A DNA stretch of 64,000 bases. It comes from Propionibacteriales bacterium. Its GTDB lineage: Bacteria; Actinomycetota; Actinomycetes; Propionibacteriales; Nocardioidaceae. The stretch is taken from positions 1-64,000 of the forward strand of contig JAPLCC010000040.1 of the NCBI GenBank assembly GCA_026392415.1, read 5' to 3'. The notes under the pieces are model-generated. The model made no database searches. It was given only the letters and a program-made list of their open reading frames with translations, and was not told the origin of the DNA. Position 1 is the first letter of the stretch. The number at the start of each line of letters is the position of its first letter. Shown one piece after another: positions 37,770 through 45,061 of the stretch. The translations under genes and the position numbers were made by a program.

Positions 37770-39899
37770 ATGTCGTCGTACTCTTCGGAGACACCTGGAA
37801 ACGGGCGTCGGGTCCGGTTCGTGACCCTGTGCCAGCAGTTGCTGGCGCTGGCCGTGGTCGTGGCCGTGCTGACTCCCGCGGCGCGCACGGTCACCATGGA
37901 AGTTCGTCCGGTCCAGCCTGTTGACGTCGTCCCGGGCGACGTGTCGCTGCGTGCGGCCGAGTTCCCGTCGACGGTGCCCACCGGCGAGGTGGACTCCGAG
38001 GTCGACCAGTACCTGTTGACCCCGCCCCGTGCGAAGGCCCAGAAGCTCGTCAGCGTGCGCGCCACCGAGAAGAGTGTCGGCAAGGGTGAGGCGATCACCA
38101 GCGACGTGCTGCCCGTCGACGGCTACGGCACGGTCGGCGTCACCTGGGCTCCCGCCGCCGCGGTCGGCGAGGACGAGATCGGCATCAAGGTCCGGACCCG
38201 GACCGACGGGGAGTGGTCGGACTGGACCGAGGCGGAGTACCACGACGACCACGGACCGGACCCGTCGACCGAGGAGGGCAAGAAGGCGCGTCCCGGCACG
38301 GACGCCCTGCTCATCGGTGACGTCGACGCCGTCCAGGTCAAGGTGGCCACCGACGACGAGGCACCGGCAGACATGAAGCTCGCCGTGATCGACCCGGGCA
38401 CCGCGTCCGACACAGCGAAGCAGGCCCCGGCCATCGACACCGCCCGGGTCGCGACCGAGGGCGACCCCGTCGTGGAGCCGCCGGCGACCGAAGACCCGAG
38501 CGGGGACGACGCGATCGCGCTGCAGGCCGGCTCGTCGACGCCCAAGCCGAAGATCTACTCGCGGGCCCAGTGGGGAGCCGACGAGAAGCTCCGGGACAAG
38601 AGTTCGCTCAGCTACTACGAGGTCCACGGCGGCTTCGTCCACCACACGGTCAACGCCAACAACTACACGGCCGACCAGGTGCCGGGCATCATCCGCGGCA
38701 TCTACAACTACCACGTGAAGACGCGGGGCTGGAGCGACATCGGCTACAACTTCCTCGTCGACAAGTTCGGCCGGATCTGGGAAGGCCGCGCGGGTGGTGT
38801 CGACCGTCCTGTCGTCGGCGCGCACACGCAGGGCTACAACAACTACTCCTTCGCGATGTCGGCCATCGGCAACTTCGACGTCGCCGGGGCACCCACCGCG
38901 ATGGTCAACGCCTACGGCGCCCTCTTCGCCTGGAAGCTCTCGCTGCACGGCGTTGCCGCAGCCGACACGTCACAGAAGATCGGCTCGAAGTACTTCCCGG
39001 CCATCAACGGCCACCGTGACGCCGGCTCGACCGCCTGCCCGGGGCGCTACCTGTACGCCAAGATCCCGACGATCCGGTCGTTGGCCAGCGCGGCGCAGAA
39101 GAGCTTCGCGAGCCGCGAGGCCGAGGGCAACTTCGTCGGCGGGGGCACCAATGACCTGCTGGTACGCCGTACCAGCGACGGGCGGCTGTTCGCCCTCAAC
39201 CTGGGCAATGTCGACGGCACGTGGAAGGTCGTCTCGCGCGTGGACACGGGCGTCAACGTCGCCAACGCCGTCAAGATCTACAAGGCCGGCGACTGGGACA
39301 GCGACGGCTACGCCGACATGATCTCGCGCCGCAAGAGCGACGGTGTGCTCTTCCTCTACCGCGGCACGGGCGAGGGCAGGTTCGCCGCACCCGTCGTGCT
39401 CACCAACCTGCTCAAGAACATCGGCCTGCTCGCGGCCGTGGGTGACGTCACTGGCGACGGGCGCCCCGACCTGATGGCCCAGCCGACCGGCGGATCGATG
39501 CGGATCTACCCGGGCAAGGGTGCTGCGGGCCTCGGCACGAGCTCCCACAACCTGGCGCAGAGCTACGCGGCGTACAGCCCGGTCAAGGGCTCGGCCCACG
39601 TCCCCGCCGGCATGCTGAACGAGGACGGGGCGCCGGACAGCATCATCCGGGACGGCAACACGATCCGCCTGTACGCCGGCAACGGCCCGGGCGGCTGGGC
39701 AGCCAGCCGCACGCTCGAGGTCAAGGCCACCGGCTACGACTGGCTGCTCGGTGTCGGTCGCCTCGGCGGCAACCGGCAGCCGGACTTCATTGCTCGGGAC
39801 AAGGCGACCGGACGGGCCTACATCCTGCCCGGCACGACCAATGGCTGGACCGGCCGGATCTGGCTGGGACAGCTCGGCGGGTACGACCTGGCGGCCTAG
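37770..39899 (+). CDS. Secreted N-acetylmuramoyl-L-alanine amidase with FG-GAP repeats
   Basis: 709 residues. A signal peptide or anchor at about 18-42 is followed by a 200-residue beta-rich region, and then an Amidase_2/PGRP domain (about 265-430): IYSRAQWGADEKL, VHGGFVHHTVNANNY with the first zinc His, GYNFLVDKFGRIWEGRAGG, and INGHRDAGSTACPGRYLY with the second zinc His and the Cys. The C-terminal 270 residues hold about four VCBS/FG-GAP repeats with calcium-type loops (DWDSDGYADM, VTGDGRPDLM), possibly for wall binding. It would cut the amide between muramic acid and the stem peptide. An amidase-like gene, Rv3811, also lies next to glf-glfT2 in mycobacteria. Confidence 0.92.
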   Translation: MSSYSSETPGNGRRVRFVTLCQQLLALAVVVAVLTPAARTVTMEVRPVQPVDVVPGDVSLRAAEFPSTVPTGEVDSEVDQYLLTPPRAKAQKLVSVRATEKSVGKGEAITSDVLPVDGYGTVGVTWAPAAAVGEDEIGIKVRTRTDGEWSDWTEAEYHDDHGPDPSTEEGKKARPGTDALLIGDVDAVQVKVATDDEAPADMKLAVIDPGTASDTAKQAPAIDTARVATEGDPVVEPPATEDPSGDDAIALQAGSSTPKPKIYSRAQWGADEKLRDKSSLSYYEVHGGFVHHTVNANNYTADQVPGIIRGIYNYHVKTRGWSDIGYNFLVDKFGRIWEGRAGGVDRPVVGAHTQGYNNYSFAMSAIGNFDVAGAPTAMVNAYGALFAWKLSLHGVAAADTSQKIGSKYFPAINGHRDAGSTACPGRYLYAKIPTIRSLASAAQKSFASREAEGNFVGGGTNDLLVRRTSDGRLFALNLGNVDGTWKVVSRVDTGVNVANAVKIYKAGDWDSDGYADMISRRKSDGVLFLYRGTGEGRFAAPVVLTNLLKNIGLLAAVGDVTGDGRPDLMAQPTGGSMRIYPGKGAAGLGTSSHNLAQSYAAYSPVKGSAHVPAGMLNEDGAPDSIIRDGNTIRLYAGNGPGGWAASRTLEVKATGYDWLLGVGRLGGNRQPDFIARDKATGRAYILPGTTNGWTGRIWLGQLGGYDLAA

Positions 39900-39931
39900 C
39901 CGCACGACACAACTCCATACGGCCTGGTGGT

Positions 39932-40678
39932 TCAGGCGGGGAAGCGGGCAGTGGCGCGCTCGGCGGCATACGTCGCCTCGAGTTCGCCCGGCACGGCCTG
40001 AGCCACCAGGACGAGCGAGCCGCCCTGGGTGAGCGGCTCGCTGAAGGTCGCGGGCACCACGACGGGGTTCGCGACCGAGAGGAGGCGGCCGCCGCCCACC
40101 AGCGTGCTGGCGGCTGCCTCCCCCCACAGTTCGGCCTGGGTGACCTCGTGGTCGCCGACCAGGATCGCGACGTCGTCAGCAGTCGGCGGATCGAAGGGCG
40201 TGAAGGCGTCGGGCTGGGACCAGATCTCCACGCCGACGTCGTGGACGCCGGCGGGCAGGGGATCGCTGAACCGGACGCCGAGCGGCAGCAGCGCGCACGC
40301 GAGGACCACGAAGTCGGTGGCCCGGGTCGCCCACCGAGCGAGGGTGTCGGGTCCGCAGACGACCGCGGCGACCTCCACCGGGGTGCCCTCCCCGGGCGGG
40401 GGTACGACGACCAGACCGCCGCTCCAGGCCGCACCGAGGAACACGGTGCCCAGCCAGTGCGGAGGCAGGTCGAGACAGATCCGGTCGCCGCGCTCGAGCC
40501 CGAACTCGTCGACCAGGAGTGCGGCGGCCTTGGCCACCCAGTTGGCCCACGTGGTGCCGGACAGCTCGACCCGCTCGCCGGTGCCGTGGTCGTAGAACGT
40601 GACGAGAGGCTGGCCCGGATCGTTACGGAGTCTCTGGGCGAGGACGGCAGCAAAGGTGGTCGCGGTCGGAGTCATCAC
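39932..40678 (-). CDS. TIGR03089 family protein (truncated adenylate-forming-enzyme-like)
   Basis: 248 residues. It resembles the N-terminal part of AMP-binding acyl-CoA synthetases (VTFYDHGTGERVELSGTTWANWVAKAA, then GDRICLDLPPHWLGTVFLGAAWSGG) but lacks the P-loop and the C-terminal domain needed for adenylation, so catalysis is doubtful. TIGR03089 proteins are confined to actinobacteria and usually sit beside LCP or manC genes, as here (compare Rv3268). GTG at 40678 chosen because TATCTT lies 7 nt upstream on the coding strand; the next codon is ATG at 40675. Confidence 0.85.
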   Translation of the reverse strand: MMTPTATTFAAVLAQRLRNDPGQPLVTFYDHGTGERVELSGTTWANWVAKAAALLVDEFGLERGDRICLDLPPHWLGTVFLGAAWSGGLVVVPPPGEGTPVEVAAVVCGPDTLARWATRATDFVVLACALLPLGVRFSDPLPAGVHDVGVEIWSQPDAFTPFDPPTADDVAILVGDHEVTQAELWGEAAASTLVGGGRLLSVANPVVVPATFSEPLTQGGSLVLVAQAVPGELEATYAAERATARFPA

Positions 40679-40685
40679 TTCGACA

Positions 40686-40695
40686 AAGATAGGGT
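40686..40695. promoter_or_regulatory. Bidirectional leaderless promoter (TIGR03089 gene / manC)
   Basis: Plus-strand TAGGGT (40690-40695) is followed by 7 nt and ATG 40703. Minus-strand TATCTT (40691-40686) is followed by 7 nt and GTG 40678. The hexamers share TA at 40690-40691, the same geometry as at 26051-26060. Confidence 0.55.
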
Positions 40696-40702
40696 GCCGC
40701 GC

Positions 40703-41782
40703 ATGGGCGCTGACGAGATCCCCGGTTTCTGGGCGGTGGTTCCCGCTGGTGGTGCCGGTACGCGGCTCTGGCCGCTCTCGCGTGCCGCTTCGCCGAAGTT
40801 CCTCCACGACCTCACCGGCTCCGGCCGGTCCCTGCTCGAGCAGACCCACGATCGGTTGGCTCCGATCGTCGGCGACCGGGTCCTGGTCGTCACCGGAGCC
40901 GCCCACCGCGACGCGGTGCGCCAACAGCTCGCTGCCCTGCCTGACAGCGCAGTCCTCGCCGAACCGTCCGCGCGCGACTCGATGGCCGCGATCGGTCTCG
41001 CGGCCGCCGTGCTCGAGCGGCGCGGGGCCGAGGTGATGGGCTCGTTCGCCGCCGACCACGTCATCACCGAGCCCGATCTCTTCCGCGAAGCCGTCGTCGC
41101 AGCCGTGGATGCTGCGCGTGACGACTGGCTGGTCACCATCGGCATCCAGCCGACCTTCCCGTCCTCGGCGTTCGGCTACATCCACCAGGGCGAGCCGCTC
41201 GAGGGCCATCCGTCGGTGCGCCGCGTGGTGGAGTTCGTGGAGAAGCCGTCGGTGCCCGTGGCCGAGGAGTACCTCGCCACTGGCCGCTACCGCTGGAACG
41301 CCGGAATGTTCGTGGTCCGCCCCACGGTCCTGCTGGACCTGCTGGCCGAACGCGACGCCGACTTCGCGGCCACCCTGCGCACGATCGCAGCAGATCCCGA
41401 CCGGCTGCCCGACCTGTGGGAGCACCTGCCGCGGATCGCCATCGACCACGCCATCGCAGAACCCGCTGCCGAGAGTGGGCGGGTGGCGACGGTGCCCGGC
41501 ACGTTCGGCTGGGACGACATCGGCGACTTCGACTCCCTGGCCAACCTCCTCGGTGAGCAGGAGACCTGCAGCATCCTCGGTGACGCGTCGCTGGTGCACC
41601 GCTCTGCGGCGACCGGACTCGTCGTACCCGGCTCCGGGCGCGTGGTCGCGGTGATCGGCCTCGACGACGTGGTCGTCGTGGACACGCCCGACGCCCTCCT
41701 GGTGATGACGCGGGAACGCGCCCAGGACGTCAAGGCGATCGTCGCGGCCCTGAAGGACCAGGGCCGGACCGATCTGACCTGA
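40703..41782 (+). CDS. manC: Mannose-1-phosphate guanylyltransferase
   Basis: 359 residues. The enzyme makes GDP-mannose from GTP and mannose-1-phosphate. The nucleotidyltransferase signature AVVPAGGAGTRLWPLSRAASPK, the metal/sugar region MGSFAADHVI, EFVEKPSV, RWNAGMFVVRP and the C-terminal FGWDDIGDFDSL are intact. There is no fused phosphomannose isomerase domain. It supplies GDP-mannose for mannolipids or O-mannosylation; manB for the preceding step is at 50359. Rv3264c occupies the same neighbourhood in M. tuberculosis. Leaderless start. Confidence 0.94.
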   Translation: MGADEIPGFWAVVPAGGAGTRLWPLSRAASPKFLHDLTGSGRSLLEQTHDRLAPIVGDRVLVVTGAAHRDAVRQQLAALPDSAVLAEPSARDSMAAIGLAAAVLERRGAEVMGSFAADHVITEPDLFREAVVAAVDAARDDWLVTIGIQPTFPSSAFGYIHQGEPLEGHPSVRRVVEFVEKPSVPVAEEYLATGRYRWNAGMFVVRPTVLLDLLAERDADFAATLRTIAADPDRLPDLWEHLPRIAIDHAIAEPAAESGRVATVPGTFGWDDIGDFDSLANLLGEQETCSILGDASLVHRSAATGLVVPGSGRVVAVIGLDDVVVVDTPDALLVMTRERAQDVKAIVAALKDQGRTDLT

Positions 41783-41795
41783 CGTTCGCGAACGA

Positions 41796-42545
41796 CTACG
41801 GGACGAAGGGCTCGGGGGAGTCGGTGAACGGGTAGTCGAGCATGAACTGGTCGAGTGCCGCACCGCTCGCCTCGGAGCAGTACTGCCACACGCCGAGCTG
41901 CTCCTGCGTCGTCGCGTTCGAGGTCCAGTGCGTGAAGGCGATGTGCTGGCCCTTCGGGAAGGCCTTGCCGTCCTTCTTCGTCCACGGCACGGCCTTGAAC
42001 TTCAGGCGCCCGTTGGTGTCGTCGTCATCGAGGGTCGCGGCGATCGCCTTGATCGCGGCGACCTCCGAGGAGTCGTCGGCGGCGGTCTCGTCGTACCAGA
42101 GGATCGTGTAGCCGTGCTCGAGGTTGTGGACGAGCGACTCGAGCTCGGGACGACCGGCGGCGGTGTAGTAGCGGTTGGCCGCGGGGTCCGGCGCGACGCC
42201 GGCCTCGTTCCAGTGCTGCCCGAAGGCCGGCGGGGCGTCCGGGTAGGTCACCTGGGTGCCGGTCGGGACGTGCTCGCTGCTGCCGGTCGCGGTCTTGGTC
42301 TCGACCTTGCCGCAGACGCTGGCCTTCGCGCCGATCTCGTCCAGGGGCGTGCCGGAGTAGCGCGCCTTCTGGATCGCGGTCTTCACCGGGTTGTATGCCG
42401 CGACGCCGACGATCAGCAGGGCAACGGCGATGCAGGCCCCCACGATGACCATGCCCTGGCGCTTTTCGGCGCCCTTCTGCTTCCGCCGGATGTCGTCGAT
42501 GACTTGGCGGCGGTCCGACTTCTCGGACTTGCTGGACTTGGCCAC
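41796..42545 (-). CDS. DUF3105 membrane-anchored protein
   Basis: 249 residues. A basic 30-residue cytoplasmic segment, one transmembrane helix (MVIVGACIAVALLIVGVAAY) and an extracellular DUF3105 domain with the hallmark VHNLEHGYTILWYD. Also present are an HVP-x-G-x-QVTYPDAPP-type segment and a late FTHWTSNA / GVWQYCSEASG pair. Two cysteines could form a disulfide. The function of DUF3105 is unknown. GTG start at 42545; it converges on manC with a 13-bp gap. Confidence 0.85.
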   Translation of the reverse strand: MAKSSKSEKSDRRQVIDDIRRKQKGAEKRQGMVIVGACIAVALLIVGVAAYNPVKTAIQKARYSGTPLDEIGAKASVCGKVETKTATGSSEHVPTGTQVTYPDAPPAFGQHWNEAGVAPDPAANRYYTAAGRPELESLVHNLEHGYTILWYDETAADDSSEVAAIKAIAATLDDDDTNGRLKFKAVPWTKKDGKAFPKGQHIAFTHWTSNATTQEQLGVWQYCSEASGAALDQFMLDYPFTDSPEPFVP

Positions 42546-42592
42546 GGTGTGGGGTACCTCGTCTGGTGAGTACGGCGCGGAACGCGGTGAGT

Positions 42593-43552
42593 CTACGGAC
42601 TCGATGGTCGATAGCGCAGGTCGGTGTCCCCGGAGTCCGTCTCGGTCCGGTTCCAGCCGTGTGCGAACGCCACGATGTCGGACGCCACCGTGTGCCCGTC
42701 GGCGCTGCGCACCTCGTGCTCAGCGGTGACCTCGGCGGCGAGTCCGGCCGCACCGAGAGCGCTCACGAGCTCCTCGGCCGACACCGGCCGGCCGAACGGC
42801 GCGCGGTCGGCGGGTGCGCCGCCGACGGCACGGATGACGGCCTCGCGGGCGCCGTAGCCGAAGAGGTCGGCGCCGTCCTCGCGGATCAGTGCGACCGCAC
42901 CGGTGCCGTGGTCGTGGGGCGGCAGCACCAGGTCGGGGCGCCCGCGCAGCACGGCGCACGGGCGCGCACCGAGCTTGCCCTGGGCGAGTTCGACGGCGGA
43001 TGCGATCTCGTCGGCGACCGCGGGTGCGGTGACGGCGAGCTCGTTGCCGTGGGCGTCGACCCGGCCCGCGAACGACTCGAGCACCACCACGCCGGCGGCA
43101 CCGATGGCGATGTCGGTCTGCCCCTCGCGCCAGGCCCGGCCGGCTGTGTCGGTCACGAGGACGCCGACGTTGGCGCCGGTGCGTTCGGCGACCGCGATCC
43201 GCAGGGCACGTGCCGATGCATCCGGGTCGAGGGGCAGCAGGACGGCAGCGCCCGCTGCGACGTTGGACGCATCGACGCCGGCCGCGGCCATGGTCAGGCC
43301 CAGCCGGTTGCGGACGATCCGGGTCAGTCCGCGGCGCGCGACCAGGCGCACGGCCTCGACGTCGATCCAGCGCTCGCGATCGCCGGAGACGACCCGGCCC
43401 TCAGCCTTGCTGACGACCTTGCTGGTGACGACGAGGATGTCGCCGTCGACGAGGCCCTCGCTGCCGAAGGCGCCGAGGACGGCGGCGGCGAGGTCGTCGC
43501 CCGCGGTGATCTCCGGTACGCCGTCGGGTGCGATGACGGTCAGCGGGCCCAC
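42593..43552 (-). CDS. cofE: Coenzyme F420-0:L-glutamate ligase (CofE domain of FbiB)
   Basis: 319 residues. It adds glutamate residues to F420-0 with GTP. CofE signatures: ILVVTSKVVSKAEGRVV, RIVRNRLGLTMAAAGVDASNV, ERTGANVGVLVTDTAGRAWREGQTDIAIG, and the end of the domain LIREDGADLFGYGAREAV. In mycobacterial FbiB a nitroreductase-like domain of about 200 residues follows; here only about 75 residues without recognisable flavin-binding motifs follow. The reductase step must therefore be done by another protein. GTG at 43552 lies 13 bp inside the cofD end, so translation is coupled. Confidence 0.9.
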   Translation of the reverse strand: MGPLTVIAPDGVPEITAGDDLAAAVLGAFGSEGLVDGDILVVTSKVVSKAEGRVVSGDRERWIDVEAVRLVARRGLTRIVRNRLGLTMAAAGVDASNVAAGAAVLLPLDPDASARALRIAVAERTGANVGVLVTDTAGRAWREGQTDIAIGAAGVVVLESFAGRVDAHGNELAVTAPAVADEIASAVELAQGKLGARPCAVLRGRPDLVLPPHDHGTGAVALIREDGADLFGYGAREAVIRAVGGAPADRAPFGRPVSAEELVSALGAAGLAAEVTAEHEVRSADGHTVASDIVAFAHGWNRTETDSGDTDLRYRPSSP

Positions 43553-44610
43553 GGTGTCACCAGGGAGATCGCGGCGGCAGCCATCGCGGCGGTCGCGTCG
43601 TGGTCGGTCATCATCAGCGGCACGGCTGCGGTCGGGAGCCCGGCCGCCTCCAGTCGGGGGACCTGGTCGGCGTCCCGAGTGTCGATCAGCCAGCCGTCGA
43701 GGACCCCGCCGTTGCTGCGGGCGCCGTAATTGAGGCCGACTCCGGCCGCGCTCACCTCGACCCCCACGGAGTTGAGCATCTGCTCGGCCATGCCGCGGAC
43801 GTGGGAGGCGCCGACGATGGGGGAGAGGCCGACGACGCGTGCGTTCGTCGCGCGCACGGCGTCGCGGATGCCGGGCACACCGAGGATCGTGCCCACCGAG
43901 ACGACCGGGTTGGACGGCGGCAGGATGACCAGGTCGGCGTTCGTGATCGCGTCGAGGACCCCGGGCGCGGGGCTGGACTGGTCGAGGCCGACGAAGACGA
44001 CCGTCTCGGCCGGCACCTCGGCGTGCAGGCGCACCCAGTACTCCTGGAAGTGGACGACCCGCTTTCCGCTCGCCGCGTCGGCATCGGCGATGGCGACATG
44101 GGTCTCGACCCGGTCGTCGGTCATCGGGAGCAGGGTCAGCCGGTCGCCGTACGTCGGGGTCAGCCAGCGGCGGCACAATGCTTCGGTGACGGCCGAGAGC
44201 GGATAGCCCGCGTCGAGCATCTGCGTGCGGACCAGGTGGGTGGCGATGTCGCGGTCGCCGAGACCGAACCACGTCGGCTCCACGCCGTACGCCGCCAGCT
44301 CCTCCTTGGCGCTCCACGTCTCCTCGCGGCGTCCCCAGCCCCGCTCCAGGTCGATGCCCTCGCCGAGGGTGTACATCACCGTGTCGAGATCGGGGCACAC
44401 CTTGAGGCCGTGGATCCACCAGTCGTCGCCGGTGTTGGCGAGCACGGTGACGTGCGCGTCGGGGTCCACACCGGGCAGCGAACCCGAGGCGATACCGTTG
44501 AGCAGGCCCTGGAGGAACCGGGCGCCGCCCATGCCGCCGGACAGCACGGTGATCCGTCGCAGCGTGGACGCGCGGGATGTTCGGGCGGGCGATTCAAGTG
44601 TCGATTCCAC
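43540..44610 (-). CDS. cofD: 2-phospho-L-lactate/PEP transferase for F420 synthesis (CofD/FbiA)
   Basis: 356 residues with the start used here. CofD transfers the phospho-lactyl (or phosphoenolpyruvyl) unit from the LPPG/EPPG donor to the deazaflavin Fo. ITVLSGGMGGARFLQGL opens the fold, VLANTGDDWWIHGLKVCPDLDTVMY is the substrate loop, and LPPSNPVVSVGTIL and GVGLNYGARSNGG are family-specific. The start is uncertain: GTG 44610 gives a short extension, and ATG 44661 (AAGG 11 nt upstream) adds 17 more residues. Neighbouring cofE and divergent whiB match fbiA-fbiB-whiB2 (Rv3260c-Rv3262). Confidence 0.9.
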   Translation of the reverse strand: MESTLESPARTSRASTLRRITVLSGGMGGARFLQGLLNGIASGSLPGVDPDAHVTVLANTGDDWWIHGLKVCPDLDTVMYTLGEGIDLERGWGRREETWSAKEELAAYGVEPTWFGLGDRDIATHLVRTQMLDAGYPLSAVTEALCRRWLTPTYGDRLTLLPMTDDRVETHVAIADADAASGKRVVHFQEYWVRLHAEVPAETVVFVGLDQSSPAPGVLDAITNADLVILPPSNPVVSVGTILGVPGIRDAVRATNARVVGLSPIVGASHVRGMAEQMLNSVGVEVSAAGVGLNYGARSNGGVLDGWLIDTRDADQVPRLEAAGLPTAAVPLMMTDHDATAAMAAAAISLVTPWAR

Positions 44611-44751
44611 AAGGGGCAACTCTGCCGTGCGCGTCTTGCGACACGCCCGGCGGGTGTCCATAGCAGATTCGGCCTTGACTCTTTGGGTATGACACGTATG
44701 TAATTCCACAAGTGTCGTTCGGGCACGGGTCGAGTTGTAAGGGGCTAAATC

Positions 44752-45006
44752 GTGAGGGAACTGTTCCTGGTCGAAGCAGAGTCCGAAGAGCTGGGGTGGC
44801 AAGAGCGTGCGTTGTGTGCGCAGACCGATCCCGAGGCGTTCTTCCCTGAGAAGGGCGGATCGACCCGGGAGGCCAAGAAGGTCTGCCAGACGTGCGAGGT
44901 GCGCAACGACTGCCTCGAGGCGGCGCTCGGCAACGACGAGCGTTTCGGTATCTGGGGTGGTCTGTCGGAGCGCGAGCGTCGGAAGTTGAAGAAGCGCGCG
45001 GTCTGA
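44752..45006 (+). CDS. whiB: WhiB family iron-sulfur regulator (WhiB2/WhmD-like)
   Basis: 84 residues. Four cysteines that bind a [4Fe-4S] cluster are present: C in ALCAQTDPEAFFPE, then the C-x2-C and final C in KVCQTCEVRNDCLEAAL. The sigma/DNA contact turn GIWGGLSERERRKLKKR follows. Sequence is closest to WhiB2/WhmD, which is tied to septation. AAGGGG lies 7 nt before the GTG at 44752. No long N-terminal extension is present, unlike M. tuberculosis WhiB2. The 90-140 bp before it is the shared promoter region with cofD and contains a weak 9-bp-spaced pair TATGAC/TATGTA (44688-44702). Confidence 0.93.
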   Translation: MRELFLVEAESEELGWQERALCAQTDPEAFFPEKGGSTREAKKVCQTCEVRNDCLEAALGNDERFGIWGGLSERERRKLKKRAV

Positions 45007-45061
45007 CCCGACGCGACGACGGTTCGCCCCCCTCGGACCGTCGCACGTAGGGTTTGATCTC

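Noticed and set aside
37474..37824. Open frame through the 47-bp repeat array
   Set aside because: It is repetitive translation of the palindromic units and ends in the amidase promoter region.
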